Source: Rhizobiaceae bacterium (lineage in GTDB: Bacteria; Pseudomonadota; Alphaproteobacteria; Rhizobiales; Rhizobiaceae). From it: a DNA stretch of 63,611 bases. The notes below the pieces were generated by a model. That model saw nothing but the letters and a program-made list of their open reading frames with translations, ran no database searches and had not been told where the DNA came from. Numbering within the stretch: position 1 is the stretch's first letter; each line of letters opens with the position of its first letter. Position numbers and translations under genes: made by a program. The stretch lies in assembly GCA_028279875.1 (NCBI GenBank), contig JANQMU010000074.1, positions 1 to 63,611 on the forward strand, written 5' to 3'. Shown here one piece after another: positions 9,981 to 18,738 of this stretch.

Positions 9981-11488
9981 GGCCTGTCCAGCACCTGGCT
10001 CGTTTTTTTCCGCCGGTGTTTCCGAACCATGGAAAAAACGACCCAGCCAACCAGGAGCACATTCACGACAAGCAGGATGACCGAGATCGGTCGGTCGACA
10101 AATATCCAGTAGCCTTCCCGCGAAATCAGCAGGGATCGACGCAGATTGTTTTCAAGCAACGGCCCCAAAATCGTTCCGATGACGATTGGGGCCAATGGAT
10201 AATTGGCCGCCCGCAGGACAATGCCTATCAGGCCGAAACAAAACATCGCCTTCAGGTCGAAAACCGATGCCTGCAAGGCAAAAGTGCCAACGACACAGAG
10301 CAGCAGAATCAGCGGGATCAGATAGGACTGCCGAACGCGCAGCACCATCACGAAAAGCGGCGTCAGCAGGATGCCGAAGACCAGCAGGACGAGGTTGGCC
10401 GTAAGGTAGGCCATGAAGATGCCGCCCACGACGTCAGGCTGATGCGCAAAGAAATTCGGGCCCGGATAAATGCCGAATATCAACAGGGCGGCGATCAGCA
10501 GCGCAACGACAGGATCCCCCGGAATGCCCAGCGCCATCGAGGGAACCAATGCGCCCCCGCAGGTGGCGTTGTTGGCGCTTTCGGTTGCCACAACGCCGCC
10601 TTCCTCGCCCTCGCCATATTTCTCCTCGGGTTTCGCCGCGCCTTTCGCGATCGCATACGCTGCGAAGGAACTGATCACGCCGCCGGCACCCGGCAGGATA
10701 CCGAACCCGGTTCCGACAAGTGATGATCGGATCAGGTTTTTCCAATGTCTCAAGGTCATCGGAATGGATCGAAACGACGCCCTGACGATGGGTATGTTCG
10801 GGTTTTTCGCGAGGTCCCGTCGCAGCATCTGAAAGGCAATTTCCGAGATGGCGAAAATACCAACGACGATCGAGACAAGATGGAAGCCGTTTAACATGTT
10901 GTGATTGTCGAAGGTGAACCGGTAGCCCATCGAAATCTGATCTGTTCCGATGGTGGCCAGAAGCAGTCCCAGCGATCCCGACAACAACCCCTTGAGGACG
11001 TTTTCTCCCGAAACCGTCACGATGGCGATCATGCCCGTGATGGCCAGCATGGTGAATTCGGGAGGGCTGAACTTCCTGGCAAAAACCGCGAGAACCGGAG
11101 CAAAGAGGATCAGGATCATGCCGCCGATCAAACCGCCAATGGCGGAGGCCGAGATGGCAATGCCGATGGCATCGGCGGCGCGTCCTTTTTTTGCCATCGG
11201 GTAGCCATCGAACAGGGTCGCCGCGGCAAGCGGTGTCCCCGGGATCCGAAGCAGAATTGCCGAAATCGAGCCGCCACAGGACCCGCCGACATAGATTCCG
11301 AGCAGAAGAGCCATGGCCGTCACCGGCTCCAGCGTTATCGCAGCCGGCAGAATCAGAACGATGCCCATGAGGGGCCCAAGACCGGGAAGCGCCCCGACAA
11401 CGAGACCAAAAACAACCCCGAGGATCACGACGCCTGTAGTAACCGGCGAATAAAAAATAGACAGGCCCAGTGCAACCGGTTCGAACAC
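9977..11488 (-). CDS. tctA: Tripartite tricarboxylate transporter, large membrane subunit TctA
   Basis: TctA is the roughly 12-helix translocation subunit of a TTT-family secondary carboxylate transporter. The 503 residues carry the signature GALPGLGPLMGIVLILPAAI near residue 33, the repeat-like GTGFGILPGAGGVISSFAAY in the second half, and AANYPLAPIVIGTILGPLLE near the C-terminus. The start is GTG, 6 bp after the tctB stop. Together with TctB and the periplasmic TctC it should import a carboxylate, plausibly the substrate of the UxaA-like dehydratase whose gene overlaps its 3' end. Confidence 0.95.
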   Translation of the reverse strand: MFEPVALGLSIFYSPVTTGVVILGVVFGLVVGALPGLGPLMGIVLILPAAITLEPVTAMALLLGIYVGGSCGGSISAILLRIPGTPLAAATLFDGYPMAKKGRAADAIGIAISASAIGGLIGGMILILFAPVLAVFARKFSPPEFTMLAITGMIAIVTVSGENVLKGLLSGSLGLLLATIGTDQISMGYRFTFDNHNMLNGFHLVSIVVGIFAISEIAFQMLRRDLAKNPNIPIVRASFRSIPMTLRHWKNLIRSSLVGTGFGILPGAGGVISSFAAYAIAKGAAKPEEKYGEGEEGGVVATESANNATCGGALVPSMALGIPGDPVVALLIAALLIFGIYPGPNFFAHQPDVVGGIFMAYLTANLVLLVFGILLTPLFVMVLRVRQSYLIPLILLLCVVGTFALQASVFDLKAMFCFGLIGIVLRAANYPLAPIVIGTILGPLLENNLRRSLLISREGYWIFVDRPISVILLVVNVLLVGWVVFSMVRKHRRKKTSQVLDRP

Positions 11489-11494
11489 GTTGGC

Positions 11495-11992
11495 CTACCA
11501 TCCGAAATTCAATGGAAACAGGCCGATGGGCAGCACGATCTTGAGGAATTTCTCAAAAAGAAAGGCCGTCATCAACGACGCCGCAAGCGAGAACCCGACA
11601 ATGGGAACAGCTCTCCTCTCCCCGCACAGGAGCATGATCAAAGCGATAAGGGGCGCCGATACGATGTGGTAGCCCAACGGGCTGAACAGCCAGACAAATG
11701 CCGCAAAGATGCAAAGCAAAATGACAGGCCTGGCCAATTCACCGGGTGTCAGGCCTGCAATGTCACGGCCTTCACTGCGTATTTCCAAAAACAGGAAGAC
11801 GGCACGCAGAAAGACACAGCCGACCATGATGAAAGCGACGATACGCGGATAAAATGCCGCGTTGTGAAAGGGATCGCCGCTGGCCATCCCCGCCGGCCCC
11901 AGGACCGTGTCAATCTGATAGAAGACGACACCTGCCACGACCGAAAAGAATGCAAGGGCGATGAGCTCAACATGGGTTTTGGTGAAGATCAT
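11495..11992 (-). CDS. tctB: Tripartite tricarboxylate transporter, small membrane subunit TctB
   Basis: A 165-residue protein with about four hydrophobic segments, matching TctB in size, layout and position between tctC and tctA. The start at 11992 (MIFTKTHVELIALAFFSVVA) is chosen because the in-frame extension to 12058 runs back to the end of tctC and is not membrane-like. The hydrophobic helices include VAFIMVGCVFLRAVFLFLE and an LLCIFAAFVWLFSPLGYHIV segment typical of the family. It is poorly conserved in sequence, so the call rests mainly on context. Confidence 0.88.
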   Translation of the reverse strand: MIFTKTHVELIALAFFSVVAGVVFYQIDTVLGPAGMASGDPFHNAAFYPRIVAFIMVGCVFLRAVFLFLEIRSEGRDIAGLTPGELARPVILLCIFAAFVWLFSPLGYHIVSAPLIALIMLLCGERRAVPIVGFSLAASLMTAFLFEKFLKIVLPIGLFPLNFGW

Positions 11993-12054
11993 GCCGGTAT
12001 TTCTCTTGAACCCTTGCCGCCGGGCAAAACCCGGCGACACTGATGACACCCTGC

Positions 12055-13059
12055 TCAATCACGAAGCTTCTTGATCTGCTCTTCTTCCCAGATCAAGCCA
12101 TCGCCCATCCCTTTGATTTGTTCGGCGACGGACCCGACGATTTCCGCGTAACTGTCGTGATCCCACTCGAGCTTGGTCCAGCCGATGGCGGCCAGTCTTT
12201 CCTTGACATCAGGTCGCGCCATGGCCCTGCCCATCGCCTCTCGCAGAACGCCCAGCTCTGCCTCGGGCGTGTCCTTGTGGACCACCCACCATGTCCATCC
12301 CAAAGGCCCGAGGCCCTCGAGGCCGATGTCGATGTCAAGCTCGGCAACGGTGTCCGCCCCATCGAACAGCGCCTTGACATTCGCCAGTTCGGAGAGAACC
12401 AGGCCGATCTTGAAACCCTCCTTGTCCGCAATGTACGCACCCGGGTTCACGAACACAAAATCAATAACCCCGGCCTGCATGTCTTTGCGCGCCTCGGCGT
12501 CGGTCGCATAGGGCACGACCTGCGCGACGACGCCCATTGATTTGAGCGCCTTTGCCATAACCTTGTGCGGAAGGTTTCCTGCCGCGCCGGAAGAATAGCG
12601 CAACTCGCCGGGATTTTGGCGGCCCCACTCCATCATGTCCATGAAACTGTCGAAATTGTCGTTTTGTGGGCTCCACGCCATGGCAAACGCCGCCGCGACA
12701 CCCGAATGCAGGGGTTGAAAGTCCGCATAGGTCCAATCGGCCTTACCGCTGGCCGGCGCGCTGACGAGCGGCGCCACCCAACCCGAGATCAGGGTATAGC
12801 CGTCGGCGGGACGTGCCATGGCCGTCTTGAACGCCTTCGTTCCCCCTGCACCCGGTGTCGAAACCAGGGTGACGGCCGTTTGCAGTTCCTCGCCAAGCGC
12901 TTCGGCAATGATCTGATCGGCAGCCATGGCGGTGCCGGGCGCCCAGGGGAAGATTGTTTGAATGGTGCGCTCCGGAAATTCCGCCAGAGCCGGTGTTGGC
13001 CCAACGGCCAATGCCATGCAAATGGCAGCGAAGGTGTTCCTGACAGGTTTGAAGTTCAT
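12055..13059 (-). CDS. tctC: Tripartite tricarboxylate transporter substrate-binding protein (Bug/TctC family)
   Basis: A 334-residue periplasmic binding protein with a signal peptide ending near PALA-EFPE. The mature part starts with the Bug-family FPERTIQTIFPWAPGTAMAA, in which the usual V.P..AGG loop is changed. Later landmarks are PGAGGTKAFKTAMARPADGY and the closing AAIGWTKLEWDHDSY. The ATG at 13059 follows GGGAGGA at good spacing; the longer frame to 13107 is rejected. It is first in the operon tctC-tctB-tctA-dehydratase, downstream of a well-formed promoter with overlapping repeats. Bug proteins bind small carboxylates; the ligand here is unknown. Confidence 0.92.
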   Translation of the reverse strand: MNFKPVRNTFAAICMALAVGPTPALAEFPERTIQTIFPWAPGTAMAADQIIAEALGEELQTAVTLVSTPGAGGTKAFKTAMARPADGYTLISGWVAPLVSAPASGKADWTYADFQPLHSGVAAAFAMAWSPQNDNFDSFMDMMEWGRQNPGELRYSSGAAGNLPHKVMAKALKSMGVVAQVVPYATDAEARKDMQAGVIDFVFVNPGAYIADKEGFKIGLVLSELANVKALFDGADTVAELDIDIGLEGLGPLGWTWWVVHKDTPEAELGVLREAMGRAMARPDVKERLAAIGWTKLEWDHDSYAEIVGSVAEQIKGMGDGLIWEEEQIKKLRD

Positions 13060-13111
13060 CGATTCCTCCCGATTCATAATGCGCGGGCGCGGCGCCCGGA
13101 CGATCATCCAT

Positions 13112-13153
13112 CTTATATATCACTTATATATAACACGAATTTGCCCGTGTAAA
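13112..13153 (-). promoter_or_regulatory. Promoter of the tctC operon with overlapping TATATAAG direct repeats
   Basis: Reading the minus strand, TTTACA (13153-13148) and TATATA (13130-13125) are separated by 17 bp, a good sigma70-type pair. The -10 element is embedded in two copies of ATATATAAG, 11 bp apart and separated by TG. A repressor bound there would block the promoter. The GntR gene 70 bp away is the obvious candidate. The elements are seen directly; the regulator assignment is inferred. Confidence 0.55.
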
Positions 13154-13226
13154 GCCACAGGGATTGCCGGTTCCACGGTGTTCAAAGCGCCGGGGTCGAT
13201 GTCATGAAATGACGGGGAATGGACGC

Positions 13227-13871
13227 TCAGGCGCCGTCCAGTGCGCGTCGTTGTGAAGCAAGCAGATGCTGTTCGAGTCCGGACATTGCCGTCGGCACAT
13301 CCCGTTCCAGGCAGGCTGACAGGATACCCAGATGTTCCCGCATCGCGGTGACCTTGCGGTCCCCGGTATTGCGGTTGCTCAAGCGGATCAGACGAATGCG
13401 GGCCTGGTTGATCTGATAAACCCTGGAGAGGATTTCATTGTCCAGATGAGCGACAATGGCGTCGTGAAATTCCGTGTCGAGAGTGTCCAGACGCTGCGAC
13501 AATTCATCGGTCAGCACCGCGTCTTCAGCCTCGCTCAACAGAGCCTTCGAGGCATTGTAGAGACGTTCGATCTCGCCGATTTCGGCGCTGTCGATGAACT
13601 GGCTCAGAGCTTCCTTCTCAATGATCATACGGACTTGATAGGAATTTCGAATATATTGGGGGCTCAGGCTCGAAATCTGAATACCGCGTTTCGGATAGAC
13701 CTTCAGCAGCATTTCATGCTCAAGCCTTTGAATGGCCTCACGCGCGGGAGCGATGGAAACGCCAATCAACTCACAAAGCTCTTTCTGGGTCACGAATTGG
13801 CCCGGGAGCAGACGTCCATCGAGGATGCAGTCTTTGAATCCCTTATAGGCGTCGTTCACCTTGGTCTGCAC
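13227..13871 (-). CDS. GntR-family transcriptional regulator (FCD domain)
   Basis: A 214-residue regulator with an N-terminal winged helix (about residues 8-70, including LPGQFVTQKELCELIGVSIA and PAREAIQRLEHEMLLKVYPK) and a helical FCD effector domain (about 80-205) with conserved acidic and histidine residues, for example EFHDAIVAHLDN and REHLGILSACLERD. The GTG start follows GGAG. It is transcribed in the same direction as the tctC operon and lies just upstream of it, so it probably represses the transporter and dehydratase genes until a carboxylate ligand binds. Members of this subfamily often respond to sugar acids or organic acids. Confidence 0.92.
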   Translation of the reverse strand: MQTKVNDAYKGFKDCILDGRLLPGQFVTQKELCELIGVSIAPAREAIQRLEHEMLLKVYPKRGIQISSLSPQYIRNSYQVRMIIEKEALSQFIDSAEIGEIERLYNASKALLSEAEDAVLTDELSQRLDTLDTEFHDAIVAHLDNEILSRVYQINQARIRLIRLSNRNTGDRKVTAMREHLGILSACLERDVPTAMSGLEQHLLASQRRALDGA

Positions 13872-14015
13872 ACTCAGGACTCCATCTGAAGTTCAAATGC
13901 CACTGGATTGTCTTCCCCACTCCCAAACTCGGACAGGGCCGACCGAAAGCATGCCCGCCACGATACCGACATCATCCGGCCCATACAAATTCCCGCTGAT
14001 CGAGGACCGATCCCG

Positions 14016-15170
14016 TCACGTGAGCCATTTTTCGATGCGGTCCAGGCCTTCCACCATCTCAGGCGTCGAGCCGGCAAAGGAAAACCGGACCGTCGTGTGG
14101 CCGTCAACCGGGTCGAAATCATGGCCGGGCGTCGCGGCGACATTGATGCTGGTCAGCATGTTGCGGCAGAACTGCATGGAATCATTGGTGAAGCGGCTTG
14201 CATCGACATAGGCGTAGAAGGCGCCATCCATCGGTGATGCGATCTTGAAGCCGATTTGCGGCAGCCGTTCCCTGAGCACATCGGCGTTCTGCCTGTAGGT
14301 CTCCTTGACCCGCTCCATGTCGTCGATTGCGTCAAGCGCCGCACAGGCTGCGATCTGGGACAGTTCGGGCGCGCTGATATAGAGGCTCTGTCCGACCCGC
14401 TCGACCGGCCGCACCAAGGCATCGGGCAGCACCATCCAGCCGATCCGCCAGCCGGTCATGCAATAGTATTTGGAGAAGGAATTGATCACCACCGCCGATT
14501 CGCTCAGCGACAGGGCGGTTGTCTCGTCGTCGGCAAAGCTCAAACCGTGGTAGATTTCATCCGACAGAAAGACGATGTCATTGGCATCGCAGTAATCGAT
14601 CAGCGCCTCAAGGCGCTTCCGGCTGGTGACCGTTCCCGTCGGATTGGCGGGGCTGGCCAGAAGCACGCCGGAAATCGCCCCGCCGTCCCTGGCGGCTTCC
14701 TCCAGCGCCTCTGCCGACAAGGTGTATCCGCTTTCGGCGCCGACTGCGATCTCGACCGCTTCGAGGCCGAGCATCGCCATGATATTGCGATAGGCCGGAT
14801 ATCCCGGACGGGTGATTGCAACCCGGTCTCCCGCATCGAACAGGGTCAGAAAAGCCAGGTTGAAACCCGCCGACGAACCGGTGGTGACGGCAACCCGCTC
14901 CGGTTCGACAGCGACATCATAGCGGTGCTGGTAGTGGTCCGCGATCTTCTGCCGCAGGGCCGGGATGCCGAGCATGTCGGTGTAGCCGATGCGCCCGTGC
15001 TCCAGGGCGCGTCGCGCCGCCTCACGGACGACGGGCGCCGCCGGATGCGCCGGCTGGCCGACGGCCATCGAAATCACCGGATGCCCCTGCTCGCGGCGCT
15101 TGTTGGCAAGAGCAAGAACATCCATGGCATGAAAGGGCTCGACGCCGCTGCGTTTTGACGTGTGAATCAC
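14016..15170 (-). CDS. Class I/II pyridoxal-phosphate aminotransferase
   Basis: A 384-residue fold-type I aminotransferase. The PLP lysine lies in INSFSKYYCMTGWRIGW; other hallmarks are the N-terminal PFHAMDVLALANKRREQGHP, VGQPAHPAAP, SPANPTGTV, DEIYHGL and the C-terminal arginine in HTTVRFSFAGS. I chose the GTG at 15170, preceded by AGGA at 7 bp, over the longer frame that starts with a GTG at 15233 and has no ribosome binding site. The substrate is not evident; the family includes aspartate and aromatic aminotransferases. It is divergent from the M48 peptidase gene, an arrangement found in rhizobia next to the dsbA-aroQ-accBC block. Confidence 0.93.
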   Translation of the reverse strand: MIHTSKRSGVEPFHAMDVLALANKRREQGHPVISMAVGQPAHPAAPVVREAARRALEHGRIGYTDMLGIPALRQKIADHYQHRYDVAVEPERVAVTTGSSAGFNLAFLTLFDAGDRVAITRPGYPAYRNIMAMLGLEAVEIAVGAESGYTLSAEALEEAARDGGAISGVLLASPANPTGTVTSRKRLEALIDYCDANDIVFLSDEIYHGLSFADDETTALSLSESAVVINSFSKYYCMTGWRIGWMVLPDALVRPVERVGQSLYISAPELSQIAACAALDAIDDMERVKETYRQNADVLRERLPQIGFKIASPMDGAFYAYVDASRFTNDSMQFCRNMLTSINVAATPGHDFDPVDGHTTVRFSFAGSTPEMVEGLDRIEKWLT

Positions 15171-15288
15171 CGTTTGGTCCTGACTGTTGCAAGATGGCCC
15201 GAAGGCAACCGGACACGGTTTGTTAATCTGCACCCGATACGCCTCACAATTGCCTCAATGCGATGGCGATCACAAGCGATTAGATGCA

Positions 15289-15309
15289 ATCACATTCGCG
15301 CGATGTGAT
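15289..15309. promoter_or_regulatory. Inverted repeat ATCACAT-N7-ATGTGAT in a divergent promoter region
   Basis: Perfect 7-bp arms around a 7-bp GC-rich centre lie between the aminotransferase gene (start 15170, minus) and the M48 peptidase gene (start 15392, plus). Spacing and symmetry suit a dimeric regulator such as a CRP/FNR- or GntR-type protein. No regulator gene is adjacent, so the assignment is open. Confidence 0.35.
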
Positions 15310-15391
15310 AGGACGCGCTCTGGGCACCGGTCCCAATTGATTGCTAAGAGCAGGGAACACCGGTTCCCTTGCGCTTGTATCGAGGAGCACC

Positions 15392-16798
15392 ATGATGCAG
15401 AGCCGACGCAGCACCGAGACCGTCCTGACCCGACGCCGCGCAGCGGTGGCGTTCCTTCGGGTCGCGGTGCTCGCCGTGTCCGCCTGCTTGAGTGCCGCAG
15501 CGCCGCTCTACGCCCAGGGCCGGATTCCGATCGTGCGTGACGCAGAGATCGAAGGCCTGCTCATCGACTATGCACGCCCGATCTTCAAGGTCGCCGGACT
15601 GAGCCACCGGGGCATCGAAATCGTCCTGGTCAACAGCCGCTCCTTCAACGCGTTCGTTGCCGGGCGCCGGATCTTCATCAATACCGGAGCCCTGACGATC
15701 TCCGAAACGCCCAATGAGATCATCGGCGTGCTGGCGCATGAAACCGGGCACCTCGCCGGCGGACACCAGGAACGCCTGCGAGAACAGATTGCCCGTGCCC
15801 GGACCCTGGCGGTCGTCGGCAGTCTTGTCGGCATCGGCGCAGCGGCAGCAGCGAGCGCCGGCGGCTCGTCAAATGCCGGCGCCGCTATCGGCGGCGGTCT
15901 TGCCACCGCCGCGCCCGGCATTGCCCAGCGGTCGCTGCTGAGCTATCGCCGCTCTGAGGAAATCAATGCCGACCGTGCTGCAATCAAATATCTCAACGCC
16001 ACCGGTCAATCCGGTCTCGGCATGTTGCGGACCTTTCAGCGCTTCTCCCAGCAGGCCGTGCTCGCCGGCGTTCGCTCGAACCCCTATGAGTCGAGCCACC
16101 CGCTTCCGCAGGAGCGCATGGCGCTGCTCGGCGAACTGGTCGGCAAGAGTAAGCATTTCGACAAGAAGGACCCCAAACCCCTGCAGCGCCGCCATGACAT
16201 GGCGCGCGGCAAGATCGCGGCTTATTCGGGTGGCGCGCCGGCCGTGGCGCGGCTGTTTCGCGACGATCCCAGGAACCCCGGCGCGCGCTACGGAATGGCG
16301 ATTGCATCCTTTCTGCGGGGCGACACGCGAAAGTCCCTGGCCGAAATCAACCAGTTGATTGCCGAAGACAGGAACAATCCCTATCTCCATGAGATGAAAG
16401 GCGAAATCCTCCTCGCCGCCCGCCAGCCGCAAAAGGCCGCCGCCGCCTTTGCCAAGGCGGTGCAGCTGGACAAGTTCAAATCCGGCGTCCTCCGCGGCCG
16501 GCTCGGTTTCGCGTATCTTTCGACCGGCAACGCCAACCAGACGGAAAAGGCGATCCGCGAACTGCGCGCGGCGATCTCGGCCGATTCCAACAATTTTGCC
16601 GCCTATACCTATCTTGCTCGTGCCTATGCCCAGGCGGGCGATGTTGCCAATGCGCAGCTGACCCAGGCCGAAGCCTATTTCCGTGCCGGAAACCTGCAGG
16701 AAGCAAAGCGGTTTGCCGCCCGCTCCCAACAACAAATGAAAAAGGGAACGCCCGGATGGCAACGGGCAAATGACATCATCAAATACCGCAAGAAATGA
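15392..16798 (+). CDS. M48-family periplasmic metalloprotease with TPR repeats (BepA-like)
   Basis: A 468-residue zinc protease with a long basic N-terminus and signal peptide ending near LYAQ. The zinc motif is HETGH (residues 116-120), with the third ligand in SEEINADRAA around 190. A Gly/Ala-rich hydrophobic loop (about 145-172) may touch the membrane. The C-terminal third holds tetratricopeptide-type helices (NNPYLHEMKGEILLAARQPQ, LGFAYLSTGNANQTEKAIRE, YTYLARAYAQAGDVANAQLT). BepA-type proteins monitor outer-membrane protein and LPS-transport assembly in the periplasm, which is the likely role. The start follows GAGGAGC. It is transcribed together with the DsbA-like gene 41 bp downstream. 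Confidence 0.92.
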   Translation: MMQSRRSTETVLTRRRAAVAFLRVAVLAVSACLSAAAPLYAQGRIPIVRDAEIEGLLIDYARPIFKVAGLSHRGIEIVLVNSRSFNAFVAGRRIFINTGALTISETPNEIIGVLAHETGHLAGGHQERLREQIARARTLAVVGSLVGIGAAAAASAGGSSNAGAAIGGGLATAAPGIAQRSLLSYRRSEEINADRAAIKYLNATGQSGLGMLRTFQRFSQQAVLAGVRSNPYESSHPLPQERMALLGELVGKSKHFDKKDPKPLQRRHDMARGKIAAYSGGAPAVARLFRDDPRNPGARYGMAIASFLRGDTRKSLAEINQLIAEDRNNPYLHEMKGEILLAARQPQKAAAAFAKAVQLDKFKSGVLRGRLGFAYLSTGNANQTEKAIRELRAAISADSNNFAAYTYLARAYAQAGDVANAQLTQAEAYFRAGNLQEAKRFAARSQQQMKKGTPGWQRANDIIKYRKK

Positions 16799-16839
16799 AA
16801 TACCCAACCCGCGGCAGAGACCGCGACAGAGAGGACAAG

Positions 16840-17604
16840 ATGGACTTGAAGATTTGCAACTGGTTTGCCGCCGCCGTGATGGCTCTGAGTGTCTGGGCGC
16901 TGCCGGCGCCGGCTGTCGCCCTGGATGACGCGCAGAAAGAGGAGATCGGCGCCTTTATTCGAGAATATCTGATCGCCAACCCCGAAGTCCTGATTGAGGC
17001 TCAGGAAGCACTGCAGGCCAAACAGCAGGCGGAACAGTTGGCGCAGGCAAGACGCGCCATCTCCGAGGCCAGCGACGCGATCTTCAATTCGCCCAACGAT
17101 GTGGTTCTCGGCAATCCGGAGGGCAATGTCACCATTGTCGAATTCTTCGATTACAATTGCGGCTTCTGCAAACGCGCCCTGAGGGACATGGAGGAGATCA
17201 TCGCCTCCGACCCCAATGTTCGGTTCATTCTCAAGGAGTTCCCGATCCTGGGCGAAGATTCGATGGCGGCCCACCGGGTCAGCGTCGCGCTTCAGCGCAT
17301 CGCGCCCGAGCATTACAACGCCTTTCATTGGGAGCTTCTGGGCGGCAATGGCCGCGCCACCGAAGACCGGGCGGTTGCCGTTGCCTCGGAACTTGGTGTT
17401 GATGAAGCCGCGCTACGCGAAGCGATGGAAGATCCGGCAATCGCCGAGACTTTGACGGAGAACTACCAGCTTGCCGACAGTCTCGGAATATCCGGCACTC
17501 CGTCCTATGTGGTCGGCGACGAGGCGGTGTTCGGAGCTGTGGGGGTCGGCCCGCTGATCGCCAAGGTCGACAATATGCGCAGCTGCGACAGCGCCACCTG
17601 CTGA
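16840..17604 (+). CDS. DsbA-family periplasmic thiol-disulfide oxidoreductase
   Basis: A 254-residue exported protein of the DsbA/DsbG-like Com1 type. After a signal peptide (to about residue 28) and a helical region rich in Gln/Ala, the thioredoxin-fold domain begins with VTIVEFFDYNCGFCKRALRD, giving a CGFC active site at Cys107 and Cys110. The cis-proline loop is GISGTPSYVV. Two further cysteines end the protein (SCDSATC), which is odd for the family and could form an extra disulfide. The start at 16840 follows GAGAGGAC. It follows the M48 protease gene, consistent with a joint role in envelope protein quality control. Confidence 0.93.
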   Translation: MDLKICNWFAAAVMALSVWALPAPAVALDDAQKEEIGAFIREYLIANPEVLIEAQEALQAKQQAEQLAQARRAISEASDAIFNSPNDVVLGNPEGNVTIVEFFDYNCGFCKRALRDMEEIIASDPNVRFILKEFPILGEDSMAAHRVSVALQRIAPEHYNAFHWELLGGNGRATEDRAVAVASELGVDEAALREAMEDPAIAETLTENYQLADSLGISGTPSYVVGDEAVFGAVGVGPLIAKVDNMRSCDSATC

Positions 17605-17703
17605 CGACGGGCCGGCCGCAAAAGCGACCGGAACCGACGGTAACGGTATGCCGATACCGCCGGACCCTTAACGGCCTTTGTTAGCCAAAACCACAGAGAA
17701 TCC

Positions 17704-17730
17704 GGCCTGCGCCGCGGCGCAGGCCTTTTC
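17704..17730 (+). terminator. Rho-independent terminator after the DsbA-like gene
   Basis: A 10-bp perfect stem (GGCCTGCGCC, GC, GGCGCAGGCC) is followed by TTTTC. It lies 100 bp after the DsbA-like stop and 56 bp before aroQ, separating the envelope genes from the aroQ-accBC transcript. Confidence 0.75.
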
Positions 17731-17785
17731 CTGTCGGACCGCGCCGTCTATATGTCGGTCAACTTGAATTCCACCAGGCAAGCCG

Positions 17786-18229
17786 ATGGCGCGCAAAGTC
17801 TTCGTCCTCAACGGTCCAAATCTCAATGCTCTTGGAGGGCGCGAGCCGGGCATCTATGGCGGCAAAACACTGGACGAAATCGAAGCCGACTGCCGGGCGC
17901 TCGGCGCCGAGCTTGGTTTCGACATCGATTTCCGCCAGACCAACCATGAGGGCGTGCTGGTCGACTGGTTGCACGAGGCCGGCAAGACAGCGGTCGGCGT
18001 GGCGATCAATCCGGCGGCCTACGGCCATACGTCGATCGCCCTTCATGACGCGATCCGGGCGATTGGAATTCCCGTCATCGAGTTGCACCTGTCCAACATC
18101 CACGCCCGTGAACCGTTCCGCCACAAGACCATGACCGCGCCGGTTTGCGTCGGCGTGATATGCGGCTTTGGACCGGCCGGCTACACACTTGCGCTCCAGG
18201 CGCTGGCCAACCACATCAATGACCAATAA
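17786..18229 (+). CDS. aroQ: 3-dehydroquinate dehydratase, type II
   Basis: Converts 3-dehydroquinate to 3-dehydroshikimate in the shikimate pathway. The 147-residue length and motifs are standard: [19 protein letters not shown] with the catalytic tyrosine, [33 protein letters not shown] and [18 protein letters not shown] with the histidine and arginine of the active site. The family forms dodecamers. It precedes accB by 23 bp; the aroQ-accB-accC order is widespread in proteobacteria, and one transcript is likely. Confidence 0.97.
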   Translation: MARKVFVLNGPNLNALGGREPGIYGGKTLDEIEADCRALGAELGFDIDFRQTNHEGVLVDWLHEAGKTAVGVAINPAAYGHTSIALHDAIRAIGIPVIELHLSNIHAREPFRHKTMTAPVCVGVICGFGPAGYTLALQALANHINDQ

Positions 18230-18252
18230 GACTTCGTAAGGAACCCACTGCG

Positions 18253-18729
18253 ATGGCAGACAAAAAATCCAGCATCGATCAGGATCTGGTGCGCGATCTC
18301 GCCAATATTCTAACGGAAACGGATCTGACCGAAATCGAGATCGAGCAGGACGATCTGCGCATCCGCGTCTCGCGCAGTGGCGGCGGACAGGTGGTGCAGG
18401 CGACCACGGCCTTCGCACCGGCACCGGCGGCAGCAGTTGCGGCCGTGCCGGCCGAGCCGGTGGCCGAAGCGGCCGCCGAGCCAGCAGCCAACGCCAAAAA
18501 CGCCGTGCCATCGCCGATGGTCGGTACCGCCTATCTCGCCCCCTCGCCCGACGCCAAACCGTTTATTGAAATCGGCCAGTCCGTCAGCGAAGGCCAAACC
18601 GTCATGATCATTGAAGCCATGAAGACGATGAACCAGATCCCGGCGCCGCGCGCCGGCAAGGTGACCGCAATCCTGGTGGACGATGCCCAGCCGGTCGAAT
18701 TCGGTGAACCGCTTCTCGTGATCGAATAG
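18253..18729 (+). CDS. accB: Acetyl-CoA carboxylase biotin carboxyl carrier protein
   Basis: The biotin-bearing subunit that shuttles carboxylate from AccC to the carboxyltransferase AccAD in the first step of fatty acid synthesis. It is 158 residues: an N-terminal helical part ([20 protein letters not shown]), an Ala/Pro-rich linker (about 55-82), and the biotinyl domain with Lys124 in [12 protein letters not shown]. Threonine replaces the usual second methionine of MKM, as in many alphaproteobacteria. AAGGAAC precedes the ATG, and accC follows after 9 bp. Confidence 0.97.
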   Translation: MADKKSSIDQDLVRDLANILTETDLTEIEIEQDDLRIRVSRSGGGQVVQATTAFAPAPAAAVAAVPAEPVAEAAAEPAANAKNAVPSPMVGTAYLAPSPDAKPFIEIGQSVSEGQTVMIIEAMKTMNQIPAPRAGKVTAILVDDAQPVEFGEPLLVIE

Positions 18730-18738
18730 GGCTGACAC

